Of a stretch of DNA of 64,000 nt, positions 37,940 through 45,670 are shown piece after piece; position 1 is the stretch's first letter; each line of letters begins with the position of its first letter. The notes under the pieces were generated by a model. The model saw nothing but the letters and a program-made list of their open reading frames with translations. It did no database searches and was not told the DNA's origin. The position numbers and the translations under genes are program-made. Source of the stretch: Planktosalinus sp963977065 (lineage in GTDB: Bacteria; Bacteroidota; Bacteroidia; Flavobacteriales; Flavobacteriaceae); NCBI GenBank assembly GCA_963977065.1, contig CAXBNF010000001.1:430522-494521 (forward strand), given 5' to 3'.

Positions 37940-38191
37940 ATGGGAGAACAGAAAAGAAAGTTAGAAAACAAAGAAGAATTTATTTTCCAAAAAGAAAATT
38001 ACAAATGGATGTTTATTGGGATTGGTTTTATATCTCTGGGATTTATTTTAATGCTGGGGGGCGGAAGCGACGACCCCAATGTTTTTAACCCTGAGATTTA
38101 TAATTTTCAACGCATCAGGTTAGCTCCTGCTTTGATTCTCATTGGTTTTGCCATTGAAGTGTATGCGATACTTTTAAATCCAAAGAAATAA
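37940..38191 (+). CDS. DUF3098 two-helix membrane protein
   Basis: 83 aa with two membrane helices (about 28-45 and 62-79). It matches DUF3098: the FQKENYKWMFIGIGFISLGF segment, GGGSDDP loop and RIRLAPALILIGF. The cellular role is unknown, but it is located between ftsX and uppP (3-bp gap to uppP), suggesting a link to cell-envelope growth or division. Confidence 0.88.
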   Translation: MGEQKRKLENKEEFIFQKENYKWMFIGIGFISLGFILMLGGGSDDPNVFNPEIYNFQRIRLAPALILIGFAIEVYAILLNPKK

Positions 38192-38194
38192 TAA

Positions 38195-38986
38195 ATGACC
38201 TATCTTGATGCACTCATTTTGGGAGCCGTTCAGGGATTGACAGAGTTTTTGCCGGTTTCTTCCAGCGGCCACCTTGAAATTGGGAAAGCCATTCTGGGCG
38301 ACCAAAGTATTCCGCAGGAAAGTTTATTATTTACCGTAGTAGTCCATTTTGCGACCGCTTTAAGTACCATAGTAGTTTTTAGAAAAGATATTGTTGAAAT
38401 TGTAAAGGGCCTTTTTCAATTTCAATGGAATGAGGAATTCAAGTTTTCGCTCAAAATCATAGTATCAATGGTTCCCGCAGCCTTTATTGGGTTTGTTTTT
38501 AGTGACGAACTGGAATCATTTTTTAGCGGTGATTTAACGCTGGTGGGTTTTATGTTGATTGTCACTGCTCTGCTACTTTGGTTGGCAGACCGTGCAAAGG
38601 ACACCGTCAAGGAAGTAAGTTTTAAAAATGCTTTTGTTATTGGTGTGGCTCAAGCCATTGCCATACTTCCCGGTATTTCTCGCAGTGGAGCTACGATAGC
38701 GACGTCTGTTTTACTTGGGATTGACCGTGGGCGTGCTGCTCGCTTTTCATTTTTAATGGTGGTTCCTCTTATTTTAGGGAAAATGGCCAAGGACATTTTA
38801 AGTGGAGAGATCTCACCGGAGATGAACAACTTGGGTATTCTTATTGCAGGTTTTGCAAGCGCTTTTATTTTTGGTATCCTTGCCTGTACTTGGATGATTG
38901 CGCTGGTTAAGAAAAGTAAACTTTCTTATTTTGGGGTCTATTGCTTTATTGTTGGGGTGCTGGCAATCGTATTTGGTTATTATTAA
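38195..38986 (+). CDS. uppP: Undecaprenyl-diphosphatase
   Basis: 263-aa polytopic enzyme (BacA/UppP) that dephosphorylates undecaprenyl diphosphate, recycling the lipid carrier for peptidoglycan and other glycans. Both signature motifs are present: AVQGLTEFLPVSSSGHLEIG near the N-terminus and LPGISRSGATIATS in the middle. About eight membrane segments are predicted. It is translationally close to the DUF3098 gene. In related genomes truB often follows; here the next genes are convergent and unrelated. Confidence 0.96.
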   Translation: MTYLDALILGAVQGLTEFLPVSSSGHLEIGKAILGDQSIPQESLLFTVVVHFATALSTIVVFRKDIVEIVKGLFQFQWNEEFKFSLKIIVSMVPAAFIGFVFSDELESFFSGDLTLVGFMLIVTALLLWLADRAKDTVKEVSFKNAFVIGVAQAIAILPGISRSGATIATSVLLGIDRGRAARFSFLMVVPLILGKMAKDILSGEISPEMNNLGILIAGFASAFIFGILACTWMIALVKKSKLSYFGVYCFIVGVLAIVFGYY

Positions 38987-39018
38987 TCTGCAAACGTTTA
39001 AATTTTAATTATTAAAAA

Positions 39019-39279
39019 TTATCCCGCAGCTTTTCTTTGTTTGACCTCTTCCTTCAATTGTTTTATAGAAGTGTGGTTTGGAAGAATCACAGCCAAAAAA
39101 AGAAGTAAAATAACCCCCGAGGAAATATTAAGCTCCCAGTTTCCTGTAAAAAGACTGTAAATCATGTAAGTTACATAAATGATAAAAAGCACCAAAGAGA
39201 CCTGCATAACTGAGTTGGCTCCTTTAAGCTTGTTTTTAAGCTGGTCATCACTAAGTTTTTTAAGTTGTTCTTTTTTCAT
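39019..39279 (-). CDS. Small two-helix membrane protein
   Basis: 86 aa. A charged N-terminus (KKEQLKKLSDDQLKNKLKG) is followed by two membrane helices (about 28-44 and 54-68) and a charged tail (KQLKEEVKQRK). No catalytic motif or cysteine is present. It begins 18 bp after the stop of the zinc-ribbon gene, so the pair may be an operon. Function unknown. Confidence 0.65.
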   Translation of the reverse strand: MKKEQLKKLSDDQLKNKLKGANSVMQVSLVLFIIYVTYMIYSLFTGNWELNISSGVILLLFLAVILPNHTSIKQLKEEVKQRKAAG

Positions 39280-39296
39280 TTGATGTTGTGTTCAGA

Positions 39297-39644
39297 TTAT
39301 TGTCTTTTAACCAATGCATAATAGTCATTTTCCAATGGCAAATAGCCCTGGTCATAAACAAAATAGTAAACCGTTCCGGCTTTGGTGGTGTAAATGCTGG
39401 TAAACAAATTAAAATCAAAACCCAGTTTAGATAATTTATCGTGGGTGGTTTTGGTTTTGTCTTCAGGGTTGAGTGATTCTAATATTCGGTAATTTTTAAG
39501 CAGCATATTATTCGTATTGCGGATAAGGTTTTTTCTGTTTTTATAAAATTTATTATTGTATGAATTTCTACAATAGTCGCTGCAAAATTTCTTATCAGCC
39601 CGTCCTCTGATTTTTTCACCACATTGGTTGCATTTTCTTTCCAT
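39297..39644 (-). CDS. Small zinc-ribbon protein
   Basis: 115 aa. The N-terminus has a four-Cys ribbon: CNQC (residues 5-8) and C21/C25 in KFCSDYCRNSYN, similar to the DUF2116-type ribbons. The remainder is an alpha/beta region (LSKLGFDFNLFTSIYTT) of unknown family. It is probably a cytoplasmic nucleic-acid- or protein-binding protein, but no function can be assigned. It precedes the small membrane protein gene on the same strand. Confidence 0.68.
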   Translation of the reverse strand: MERKCNQCGEKIRGRADKKFCSDYCRNSYNNKFYKNRKNLIRNTNNMLLKNYRILESLNPEDKTKTTHDKLSKLGFDFNLFTSIYTTKAGTVYYFVYDQGYLPLENDYYALVKRQ

Positions 39645-39754
39645 AAGAGTTTCTTTTAATCTAATGGGGAGAAGTATAAAGATAGAAATTTTTTTTAACC
39701 AAAGGGTATTTTCAAAAGAAGTGGGTGGATTTATTCCAAGCTAAATTGCCTTTT

Positions 39755-41857
39755 TTATGCTTCTAAATAAAGCCCCATTCTTATTTTCCAGTAAGGCACT
39801 TCTTCCTGAAGATGTTCAAAAATGGGTTTGAGGCTTTCCTCAATGTGTTGCAATTCATTTTTGGCATTTTTAATGAGAAGGATTTCCTTCTCTGTGATAA
39901 AATCAAGGAGGTTTATGGGTTTTCCATCTTGATGCATTTTTTGAAGATGTCCATAAATGGTGTCTTCTTTGAGATTTCTTTGCAAGGCAATTTCAGGAAT
40001 AGACAACCCTTTTTCAAACAGTTCATAGCTTATTTGCTGCGTGGGAACTTTTGATTTCTTTTCCGGTAAGTCCTGTTCTTCTGAAACTAAATGAGCCTGA
40101 ATGGCTGCCAGAAATCGTTGGCCATACTTTTCATTTTTAGTAAAACCCACACCGTTAACCTGAAGAAATTCTTCTTCGGTTTGAGGCAGAACAGCTTCCA
40201 TATCTTTTAAGGCAGCGTCACTAAAAACAATATAGGCAGCAACATTTTCTTCAACCGCAATTTCTCGGCGCACTTGTCTGAGTTTTTCAAACAAACCAAA
40301 AGATTCCGGTTTTTCTATACGTTCTTTTACGACCGTTTTTTCCTTGATTTGCAAAGAAGCGAGTTTCACTTTGTAGCCTTCAAAGAGAATTTTATTTGCT
40401 AAAGGCGTTAACAGTAAGCGCCCTTTTTCGTGAAAACGAATTTCTAAAACCCCTTGATTGATTAATTGAATGATGTATTGTTGCAAATCGATCCAGGAGA
40501 TGTCTTTTGCGATGCCATAGGTTTTGATGTTTTGATAGCCTTTGTCATACACCTGGGCATTTTTTGAACCCCGCAACACATCAATCAAAGTGCCCAATGG
40601 TTCTTGTTCCTTGAGGCGATAGACCGCAGAGCATACTTTTTGCGCTAAGACAGTCCCATCAAAAAACTGAGGGGGTCTTTTGCAATTGTCACAATGGTTG
40701 CAGTTTTCAAAAATATGTTCGCCAAAATAATTAAGCAAAGCAATGCGCCGACAGCTTAAAGCTTCTGCAAATTGTTGCATACGTTCCAGTTTGGCCAATT
40801 GGAATTCGCGATTGGCCGACTCATCAATAAATTGTCTAAGCCTCACAACATCGGCAAAACTGTAAAAAAGCAATGTTTGGGCAGGCAGACCGTCGCGGCC
40901 GCTTCTACCAATTTCCTGATAGTAACTCTCTATATTTTTTGGCAGATTGTAATGAATCACCCAGCGCACATTGCTTTTATCGATTCCCATACCAAAAGCA
41001 ATAGTGGCTACAATAATGGGGGTGCGGTCATTTACAAAATCTTCCTGAATGCGGCTGCGTTCCTCAGCATCTAAGCCGGCGTGATAAGCTTGTGCTTGAA
41101 ATCCGTTTGCGGTAAGTTTTTCGGCAAGGGTTTCGGTGCTTTTTCTGCTAAGGCAATAGATGATGCCGCTTACTTCTCTTCTGTTATTTAAAAACCGCAG
41201 GATTTGTGGCAAGCGGTTAGTGCCGGGGCGCACTTCAAGAAAGAGATTTTTACGGTCAAAAGAGGCGAGGTGTTTTTTTGCCTTTGGGATATTGAGTTGA
41301 ATGAGAATGTCCTCTTGAGTAGCCTTGTCGGCTGTGGCAGTAAATGCAGCCACGGGAATATCAGGAAATGTTTCTTTAAGCTTGCCAAGCTGTGTATAAG
41401 CCGGCCGAAAATCGTGTCCCCAGGCAGATATACAATGCGCTTCATCAATGGCAAAAAGAGCAACGTTGTTTTTATTGAGGTGAGGCATCAAAAAGGACAA
41501 GCTTTCCGGGGCGACATAAAGGAGTTTGAGTTCTTTGTTTTGAAGGTTTTGAAGTACCTCATTTTGAATCTCCTGACTTTGGCTACTGTTATAAAAAGCA
41601 GCAGCAATGCCGTTTGCATGCAATGCGTCCACCTGGTCTTTCATCAAAGCAATCAATGGTGAAATGACAATGGCGGTTCCGGAGAGCATCATTGCCGGAA
41701 GCTGAAAACAAACGGACTTCCCACCACCGGTGGGCATTATAGCGATGACATCTTTACCCGAAAGAATATCGTTTACAACGGGCTCTTGATGGGGTCGAAA
41801 ACTATCAAAACCAAAGTGAGATTTTAACAGGTTACTGGATGTGTCTTTAGTAATCAT
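39755..41857 (-). CDS. recQ: RecQ-family ATP-dependent DNA helicase
   Basis: 700-aa superfamily 2 3'-5' helicase. Walker A is in MPTGGGKSVCFQLPA, Walker B in DEAHCIS, and motif VI in YYQEIGRSGRDG. The RecQ zinc site Cys residues follow (SCRRIALLNYFGE..CNHCDNC). After the winged-helix region is an HRDC-like segment (about 540-590) and a C-terminal HTH module (KGLSIPEIALQRNLKEDTIYGHLQKM). The start at 41857 (MITKDTS) is chosen because upstream codons are not family-like and overlap a palindromic repeat. Confidence 0.93.
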   Translation of the reverse strand: MITKDTSSNLLKSHFGFDSFRPHQEPVVNDILSGKDVIAIMPTGGGKSVCFQLPAMMLSGTAIVISPLIALMKDQVDALHANGIAAAFYNSSQSQEIQNEVLQNLQNKELKLLYVAPESLSFLMPHLNKNNVALFAIDEAHCISAWGHDFRPAYTQLGKLKETFPDIPVAAFTATADKATQEDILIQLNIPKAKKHLASFDRKNLFLEVRPGTNRLPQILRFLNNRREVSGIIYCLSRKSTETLAEKLTANGFQAQAYHAGLDAEERSRIQEDFVNDRTPIIVATIAFGMGIDKSNVRWVIHYNLPKNIESYYQEIGRSGRDGLPAQTLLFYSFADVVRLRQFIDESANREFQLAKLERMQQFAEALSCRRIALLNYFGEHIFENCNHCDNCKRPPQFFDGTVLAQKVCSAVYRLKEQEPLGTLIDVLRGSKNAQVYDKGYQNIKTYGIAKDISWIDLQQYIIQLINQGVLEIRFHEKGRLLLTPLANKILFEGYKVKLASLQIKEKTVVKERIEKPESFGLFEKLRQVRREIAVEENVAAYIVFSDAALKDMEAVLPQTEEEFLQVNGVGFTKNEKYGQRFLAAIQAHLVSEEQDLPEKKSKVPTQQISYELFEKGLSIPEIALQRNLKEDTIYGHLQKMHQDGKPINLLDFITEKEILLIKNAKNELQHIEESLKPIFEHLQEEVPYWKIRMGLYLEA

Positions 41858-41901
41858 ACTGCGAAAATATGGAATTCGTATTAAGCACCAACTTCCAAGA
41901 A

Positions 41902-41956
41902 CCAAATTCCAAGGAGGTCTCCCTAGCCGTTGGAATTTGGCCCCGAAGCAATCGGG
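41902..41956. repeat. Composite palindrome between recQ and ssb
   Basis: CCAAATTCCAA (41902-41912) and TTGGAATTTGG (41930-41940) form a perfect 11-bp stem enclosing GGAGGTCTCC. Immediately next is CCCGA (41942-41946) with TCGGG (41952-41956). No T run follows, so it is not an obvious terminator. Confidence 0.75.
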
Positions 41957-41976
41957 ATTGGAAATTGTGATTTTCC

Positions 41977-42309
41977 CTATTTGGAGAGTAGTAACAATTC
42001 ATTGCACACTACTTCTGTAATGTAGCGTTTGTTGCCTTCTTTGTCTTCCCAGTCGCGGGTGGTGAGTTTGCCTTCCACGGCAATTTCCTGTCCTTTTTTG
42101 ACATAGCCTTCCACGACTTTTACAAGCCCGCCTTTGATGACGATGTTGTGCCAGTCTGTGCGTTCTACTTTGTTGCCGTCTTTGTCTTTGTAGCTGTCAT
42201 CTGTTGCCAGCGAGAATTTGGCCATTTTGTTGCCATCGGCAAATGTAATGATTTCAGGTTCTTGACCCAATCTTCCAATCAACTGTACTTTGTTTCTAAG
42301 TGCGTTCAT
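41977..42309 (-). CDS. ssb: Short single-stranded DNA-binding protein
   Basis: 110-aa OB-fold SSB: MNALRNKVQLIGRLGQEPEI, FSLATDDSY, the aromatic RTDWHNIVIKG, and YVKKGQEIAVEGKLTTRDWED are family hallmarks. It ends directly after the OB fold (NELLLLSK) and lacks the Gly/Pro-rich linker and acidic DDDxPF tip that normally recruits partner proteins. This suggests an auxiliary paralogue rather than the main SSB, although many Bacteroidota carry such short versions. It is not in an operon with recQ in any clear way (119 bp gap). Confidence 0.93.
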   Translation of the reverse strand: MNALRNKVQLIGRLGQEPEIITFADGNKMAKFSLATDDSYKDKDGNKVERTDWHNIVIKGGLVKVVEGYVKKGQEIAVEGKLTTRDWEDKEGNKRYITEVVCNELLLLSK

Positions 42310-42380
42310 AATAATAAAATTTAATTGTTAAACAGTTAATACATTTTGTTGTTTCGACCTGTTGGTTTCATTCAACGGTA

Positions 42381-42388
42381 CAAAGATG
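42381..42388 (-). promoter_or_regulatory. Candidate -7 element of ssb
   Basis: On the minus strand this reads CATCTTTG, one mismatch from TAnnTTTG, 72 bp upstream of the ssb start. No good -33 element is seen. Confidence 0.3.
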
Positions 42389-42430
42389 TGATAGCCTCCA
42401 AATTTTATTCGGTTATTATACATTTACTTT

Positions 42431-42470
42431 CGTTTGTAGTCGATTGTAGTCGTTTGTACACGTTTTTATT
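42431..42470. repeat. Four 10-bp near-tandem repeats upstream of ssb
   Basis: Consecutive units CGTTTGTAGT, CGATTGTAGT, CGTTTGTACA and CGTTTTTATT begin at 42431, 42441, 42451 and 42461. The 10-bp period equals about one helical turn, as in operator arrays. Confidence 0.7.
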
Positions 42471-42558
42471 GTTGATATTCAAGTATTTATAACGATTAGT
42501 GATTTGAAAAAATAATTGTATTTTGGTTTGGTAAAACTGGAGTTGAGGATATAATTAA

Positions 42559-42567
42559 GTTGTGCAT
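42559..42567 (+). repeat. Left boundary of gene-cassette array
   Basis: GTTGTGCAT here is the exact reverse complement of ATGCACAAC at 43079-43087, which overlaps the 3' end of the following gene. This is the pattern of a cassette whose recombination site is split between its two ends. Confidence 0.6.
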
Positions 42568-42576
42568 AATGTAAAA

Positions 42577-43098
42577 ATGACCAGACCAATAAGTGAACTG
42601 ACATATAAAATTGTAGCATTTCCTGAAATTCAACAGGTCGACACCAACGAGAGCATTGATTGGGCGCTTGAAATGATGGAACTTGGCTATGAAAGTCCTA
42701 CTTTACATATGCTCGCAAGTTTCAATAAGCCGACAAATTACTTCGAAGTAATCGACTATGTGACCGACACCATTAAGGAACTTGGACTTGAAATGAAAAG
42801 CGGTGACGATGCTGTTTTAAGTTATGCGAGTTATTACGTCTATCAAATCTCCAAAGGAGAAAATGTAAGAGATAACTTGACTGAACTTTACAAGTTTTGT
42901 CAAATGAGAGATTATGAAGACCTAGTTTACGACTTCTATCTTCTTTATTGGGCTTGGGACGACCTTGACTATGAAGACAATGAATACAATCATTATTGGG
43001 ACGGTGCGAGAAGGGCGAATATTGAAAAGATTGTAGTTGACGAAGCAAGAAAATGGGTTGAAAAAAATAAAAAACACTATGCACAACACAGCATATAG
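42577..43098 (+). CDS. Orphan cytoplasmic protein, cassette gene 1
   Basis: 173-aa soluble, acidic, alpha-helical protein with no signal peptide or membrane segment. Rich in Tyr, Asp and Glu (AWDDLDYEDNEYNHYWDG). No family recognised. The ATG at 42577 (MTRPISELTYK) is preferred over a GTG at 42562 within the boundary repeat. The stop codon lies inside the following attC-like spacer, as is common for integron cassettes. It is the first of five consecutive, unrelated, co-oriented orphan genes. Confidence 0.75.
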   Translation: MTRPISELTYKIVAFPEIQQVDTNESIDWALEMMELGYESPTLHMLASFNKPTNYFEVIDYVTDTIKELGLEMKSGDDAVLSYASYYVYQISKGENVRDNLTELYKFCQMRDYEDLVYDFYLLYWAWDDLDYEDNEYNHYWDGARRANIEKIVVDEARKWVEKNKKHYAQHSI

Positions 43099-43212
43099 CT
43101 TATGGCGGCTAAACGGCTACCAGCAATGCTTTCGCTCCGTAGCCAGCTTAGGTTTCGGTGGACAGGTAAGTGCTTCGAAACCGCCACAAGCCATATGCAA
43201 ACCGTTGTAAGC
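43079..43212 (+). repeat. attC-like spacer 1
   Basis: A 134-bp imperfect palindrome. It begins ATGCACAAC and ends GTTGTAAGC. Outer arms at 43091-43108 and 43181-43198 pair at 16 of 18 positions; inner arms GGTTTCG/CGAAACC and GGCTAC/GTAGCC also pair. It lacks the 36-nt block shared by the next three spacers. Confidence 0.6.
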
Positions 43213-43215
43213 AAT

Positions 43216-43797
43216 ATGAGAAAAACGTTACCGATACTAATTTTACTTCTGATTTTTTCGTGTGAAAAGTCAGAATATAAAACGATTGACTTTGGCTCGT
43301 TTGAAATTACTGTACCTCAAAATTGGAAAGAATACGAAGTTAAAGGAATCGACAGTTATGTTGGTGGATTAGTAACTAATGAACAAGATACTTTGATTTT
43401 TGATTTGGGTTGGTATTCGGGAGATTTGACAAAAAACATTGAAATACTTGTGTTTAGTGAAACAGAATATTCTGAATTCTCTGAAAAACAAAAGAGTCAA
43501 TTAGAAACCGTAAAACATTTGATAGTCGATGATGAATTTACTGCTGAATATGACGCAAAAGAATATCTAAAATATAAATTTACAAAAGACAGTATTGCTT
43601 GCTTTTCAGCGAAGTTTATTGAACCGACAAACAAAGGTTTTGGTGCGAGCGGAATTTACATTGACAGTTTAAAAGGAAGTAAAAAGAATCATAATAAAAC
43701 ATCTATGAGCTTTTATGGAAATGATTTATCGGAATCCATTCAAGCGGAATTTTTCAAAGCGCTGAAAAAAATGGAATTTAAAGATTATTGTGAATAA
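43216..43797 (+). CDS. Orphan lipoprotein, cassette gene 2
   Basis: 193-aa predicted lipoprotein: MRKTLPILILLLIFSCEKSE, lipobox Cys16. The mature part is a mixed alpha/beta domain (FGSFEITVPQNWKEYEVKG at its start) that resembles small PsbP/DUF1795-like lipoproteins only in general pattern. The start at 43216 is chosen because it gives a proper signal peptide and lies 4 bp after the boundary sequence GTTGTAAGC; upstream in-frame codons run through the spacer. Function unknown. Confidence 0.75.
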   Translation: MRKTLPILILLLIFSCEKSEYKTIDFGSFEITVPQNWKEYEVKGIDSYVGGLVTNEQDTLIFDLGWYSGDLTKNIEILVFSETEYSEFSEKQKSQLETVKHLIVDDEFTAEYDAKEYLKYKFTKDSIACFSAKFIEPTNKGFGASGIYIDSLKGSKKNHNKTSMSFYGNDLSESIQAEFFKALKKMEFKDYCE

Positions 43798-43803
43798 AAT
43801 ACT

Positions 43804-43941
43804 GCTTACAACACCGCCAATAAACTATGGCTTCTATCAGCACACTCGGAAAATCCTATCGCATTTCCCTCAAGTCTGGGTTTTGTTTGCTAAATTTATT
43901 ACCAAATCAAACCACTGCTTATAATTAGACCGTTACCAAAC
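43804..43941 (+). repeat. attC-like spacer 2
   Basis: Starts GCTTACAAC (43804-43812), the exact reverse complement of GTTGTAAGC at 43204-43212, and ends GTTACCAAAC (43932-43941). It contains the shared 36-nt block at 43862-43897. Confidence 0.6.
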
Positions 43942-43943
43942 AT

Positions 43944-44783
43944 ATGAATAAATTACTCATACTATTATTTACACTTTTGGGAGGGAGCTTGTTGCAAGCT
44001 CAAAAATTTGATTCAAAAGACTTTTTTGAAAAAAAAGAAACTGCTGAATGGCTTATGACATATGATTTGGTTGCTTGGTTTTCAACTGATACATTAATGA
44101 CAAAGGACAAGGAGCGGATTGCTAGACTTGGCAGAGAATGGTTTTGCTTTCAAGATTCTACTGGGACTTGGCATTCAGTTTATGGAAAATATGAAAACGG
44201 AAACTATGACCAAGTTTTTCATTTTATTGTAAAATCTCAAACTGAAGTAATCGAAACTAATGAACAAATAGACACTACGTTTTTAAATAAACACGGACGA
44301 GCATTAGCGAGAGCATTTAAAGAAATGAAACCGATTGGTGATTCTACAGCAGTTCGATTTAACCATTACATAAGGGAAAATGAAAAAGGAAATTTGGACG
44401 TTTTTATTTTTCCTGCTTTTCAACCGGATGGCACAGCAGTTTTTGGTGGGGAGTTTATTTACGAAATATCGCCTAAAAACGAAATCATAGAAGACAAGAG
44501 TTATTATCAAGGACAGTTTTTAGGATCTAAAACTAGCGAATCAGGAGAGATATGGCTTAATTATACAGATAAAATTAAACCAACTCTTGGTAGTATTTTC
44601 TTTGCGTGGTATTACAAGGAGTACTTTACTAAAATTTATATTGACAATAAGACAAGTTTTACAACATTACTTAAAGGTGAGGAAAACTATCATTGGTCTA
44701 CAGTTTTAAAAGACCCTAAGGCGGAAACTAAAAAGAAAAGAGAAGAACAAAAAAAAATTAAACAAAACAAGAAACAAAACTAG
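43944..44783 (+). CDS. Orphan secreted protein, cassette gene 3
   Basis: 279 aa with a signal peptide (LLGGSLLQAQ). The mature protein is alpha/beta with several Trp/Tyr-rich segments (EWFCFQDSTGTWHSVYGKYENG, read from about residue 64) and ends in a very basic tail (KAETKKKREEQKKIKQNKKQN region). No family recognised. It begins 3 bp after the boundary sequence GTTACCAAAC. No operon partner. Confidence 0.75.
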   Translation: MNKLLILLFTLLGGSLLQAQKFDSKDFFEKKETAEWLMTYDLVAWFSTDTLMTKDKERIARLGREWFCFQDSTGTWHSVYGKYENGNYDQVFHFIVKSQTEVIETNEQIDTTFLNKHGRALARAFKEMKPIGDSTAVRFNHYIRENEKGNLDVFIFPAFQPDGTAVFGGEFIYEISPKNEIIEDKSYYQGQFLGSKTSESGEIWLNYTDKIKPTLGSIFFAWYYKEYFTKIYIDNKTSFTTLLKGEENYHWSTVLKDPKAETKKKREEQKKIKQNKKQN

Positions 44784-44789
44784 AAATAT

Positions 44790-44941
44790 GTTTAGTAAGT
44801 CGGCCCCAATCTATAGCTTATTCTCGTAAACTAGGAGCTCCGAAGCGTTGAGGCTATCACATTTCCCTCAAATCTTGTTTTTGTTTGCTAAATTAGCTCC
44901 TCAATCCACGCCTCAGCTTATATACTTAAACGTTACAAAAC
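44790..44941 (+). repeat. attC-like spacer 3
   Basis: Starts GTTTAGTAAG (44790-44799), 8 of 10 identical to the reverse complement of the cassette's left end GTTACCAAAC. Ends GTTACAAAAC (44932-44941). The shared 36-nt block is at 44860-44895. Confidence 0.55.
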
Positions 44942-44956
44942 AGTTCAGAAAACAAA

Positions 44957-45520
44957 ATGAAAAATATTCTAATTTTATTTTTAACAATATCACTTTTATC
45001 AAGCTGTGACAAAACTAAAAGGGAAACTACTCAAACTGACTTAGAAATAGAAACTGAAAAAAAGCAAGACACAATTTACAACTATTGGGAATTGAGTCCA
45101 GACACAATTTCATACCACAAGAAATTCAAAATACTTAACAAAGATTATAGCTTGGATTTAAAAACTTTTAGTTTAAATGACAGCTTAATCGTTAGAAATT
45201 TAGGACAAGAAAGAGATCAAGTATATTTAGATTATTCACATACAATGGTAACTGATTTAGCACTTTTAACTGACTCAATTGTAGACAAAAAACGAATTGA
45301 TAGAACTGACTTCAAACAAGCATTAAATCAAGAATTTTATAAAGAATGCAACCTTTTCTCGACAACAATTGACAGTATTGTAGGTAACACTTTTTACCTT
45401 ACTTCTGATTTGGCTGTTCCAGACACGGACAATCAATGGCGAATTTGGTATTCAATTAAAGTAACGAATAACCGACTTGGAAACATAGAAATTAAAGAAA
45501 CAAATTACGTCGGACTATAA
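44957..45520 (+). CDS. Orphan lipoprotein, cassette gene 4
   Basis: 187-aa predicted lipoprotein: MKNILILFLTISLLSSCDKTKR, lipobox Cys17. The mature part is polar, with a Lys/Thr/Glu-rich linker and then an alpha/beta domain (NKDYSLDLKTFSLNDS, then DLAVPDTDNQWRIWYSIKV). No known family recognised. It starts 15 bp after the cassette boundary sequence, and no other gene shares its transcript in an obvious way. Confidence 0.75.
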   Translation: MKNILILFLTISLLSSCDKTKRETTQTDLEIETEKKQDTIYNYWELSPDTISYHKKFKILNKDYSLDLKTFSLNDSLIVRNLGQERDQVYLDYSHTMVTDLALLTDSIVDKKRIDRTDFKQALNQEFYKECNLFSTTIDSIVGNTFYLTSDLAVPDTDNQWRIWYSIKVTNNRLGNIEIKETNYVGL

Positions 45521-45522
45521 AA

Positions 45523-45663
45523 ACCGTCTGGCACCACCACTGATAACCTATAGCTTAAAACACTCACTTGAAAAATCCTTACCCATTTCCCTCAAGTCTG
45601 GTTTTTGTTTGCTAAATTAGTTGATTAATATACACTACAGTTCATAGGCAAGAAACGTAAGCA
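45523..45663 (+). repeat. attC-like spacer 4
   Basis: Follows cassette gene 4 and carries the shared 36-nt block at 45584-45619 plus TATAGCTTA (also in spacers 1 and 3). Its end GAAACGTAAGC precedes the next gene by about 8 bp. Its left end does not visibly complement the left end of cassette 4, so it is the most degenerate of the four. Confidence 0.5.
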
Positions 45664-45670
45664 AACACTA

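Noticed and set aside
42431..42470. Regular 10-bp repeats considered as a CRISPR array
   Set aside because: The repeats are contiguous with no unique spacers, far too short, and no cas genes are present.
43102..43215. Upstream extension of the lipoprotein gene at 43216
   Set aside because: It runs through the palindromic spacer and would hide the clear lipoprotein signal peptide that begins at 43216.
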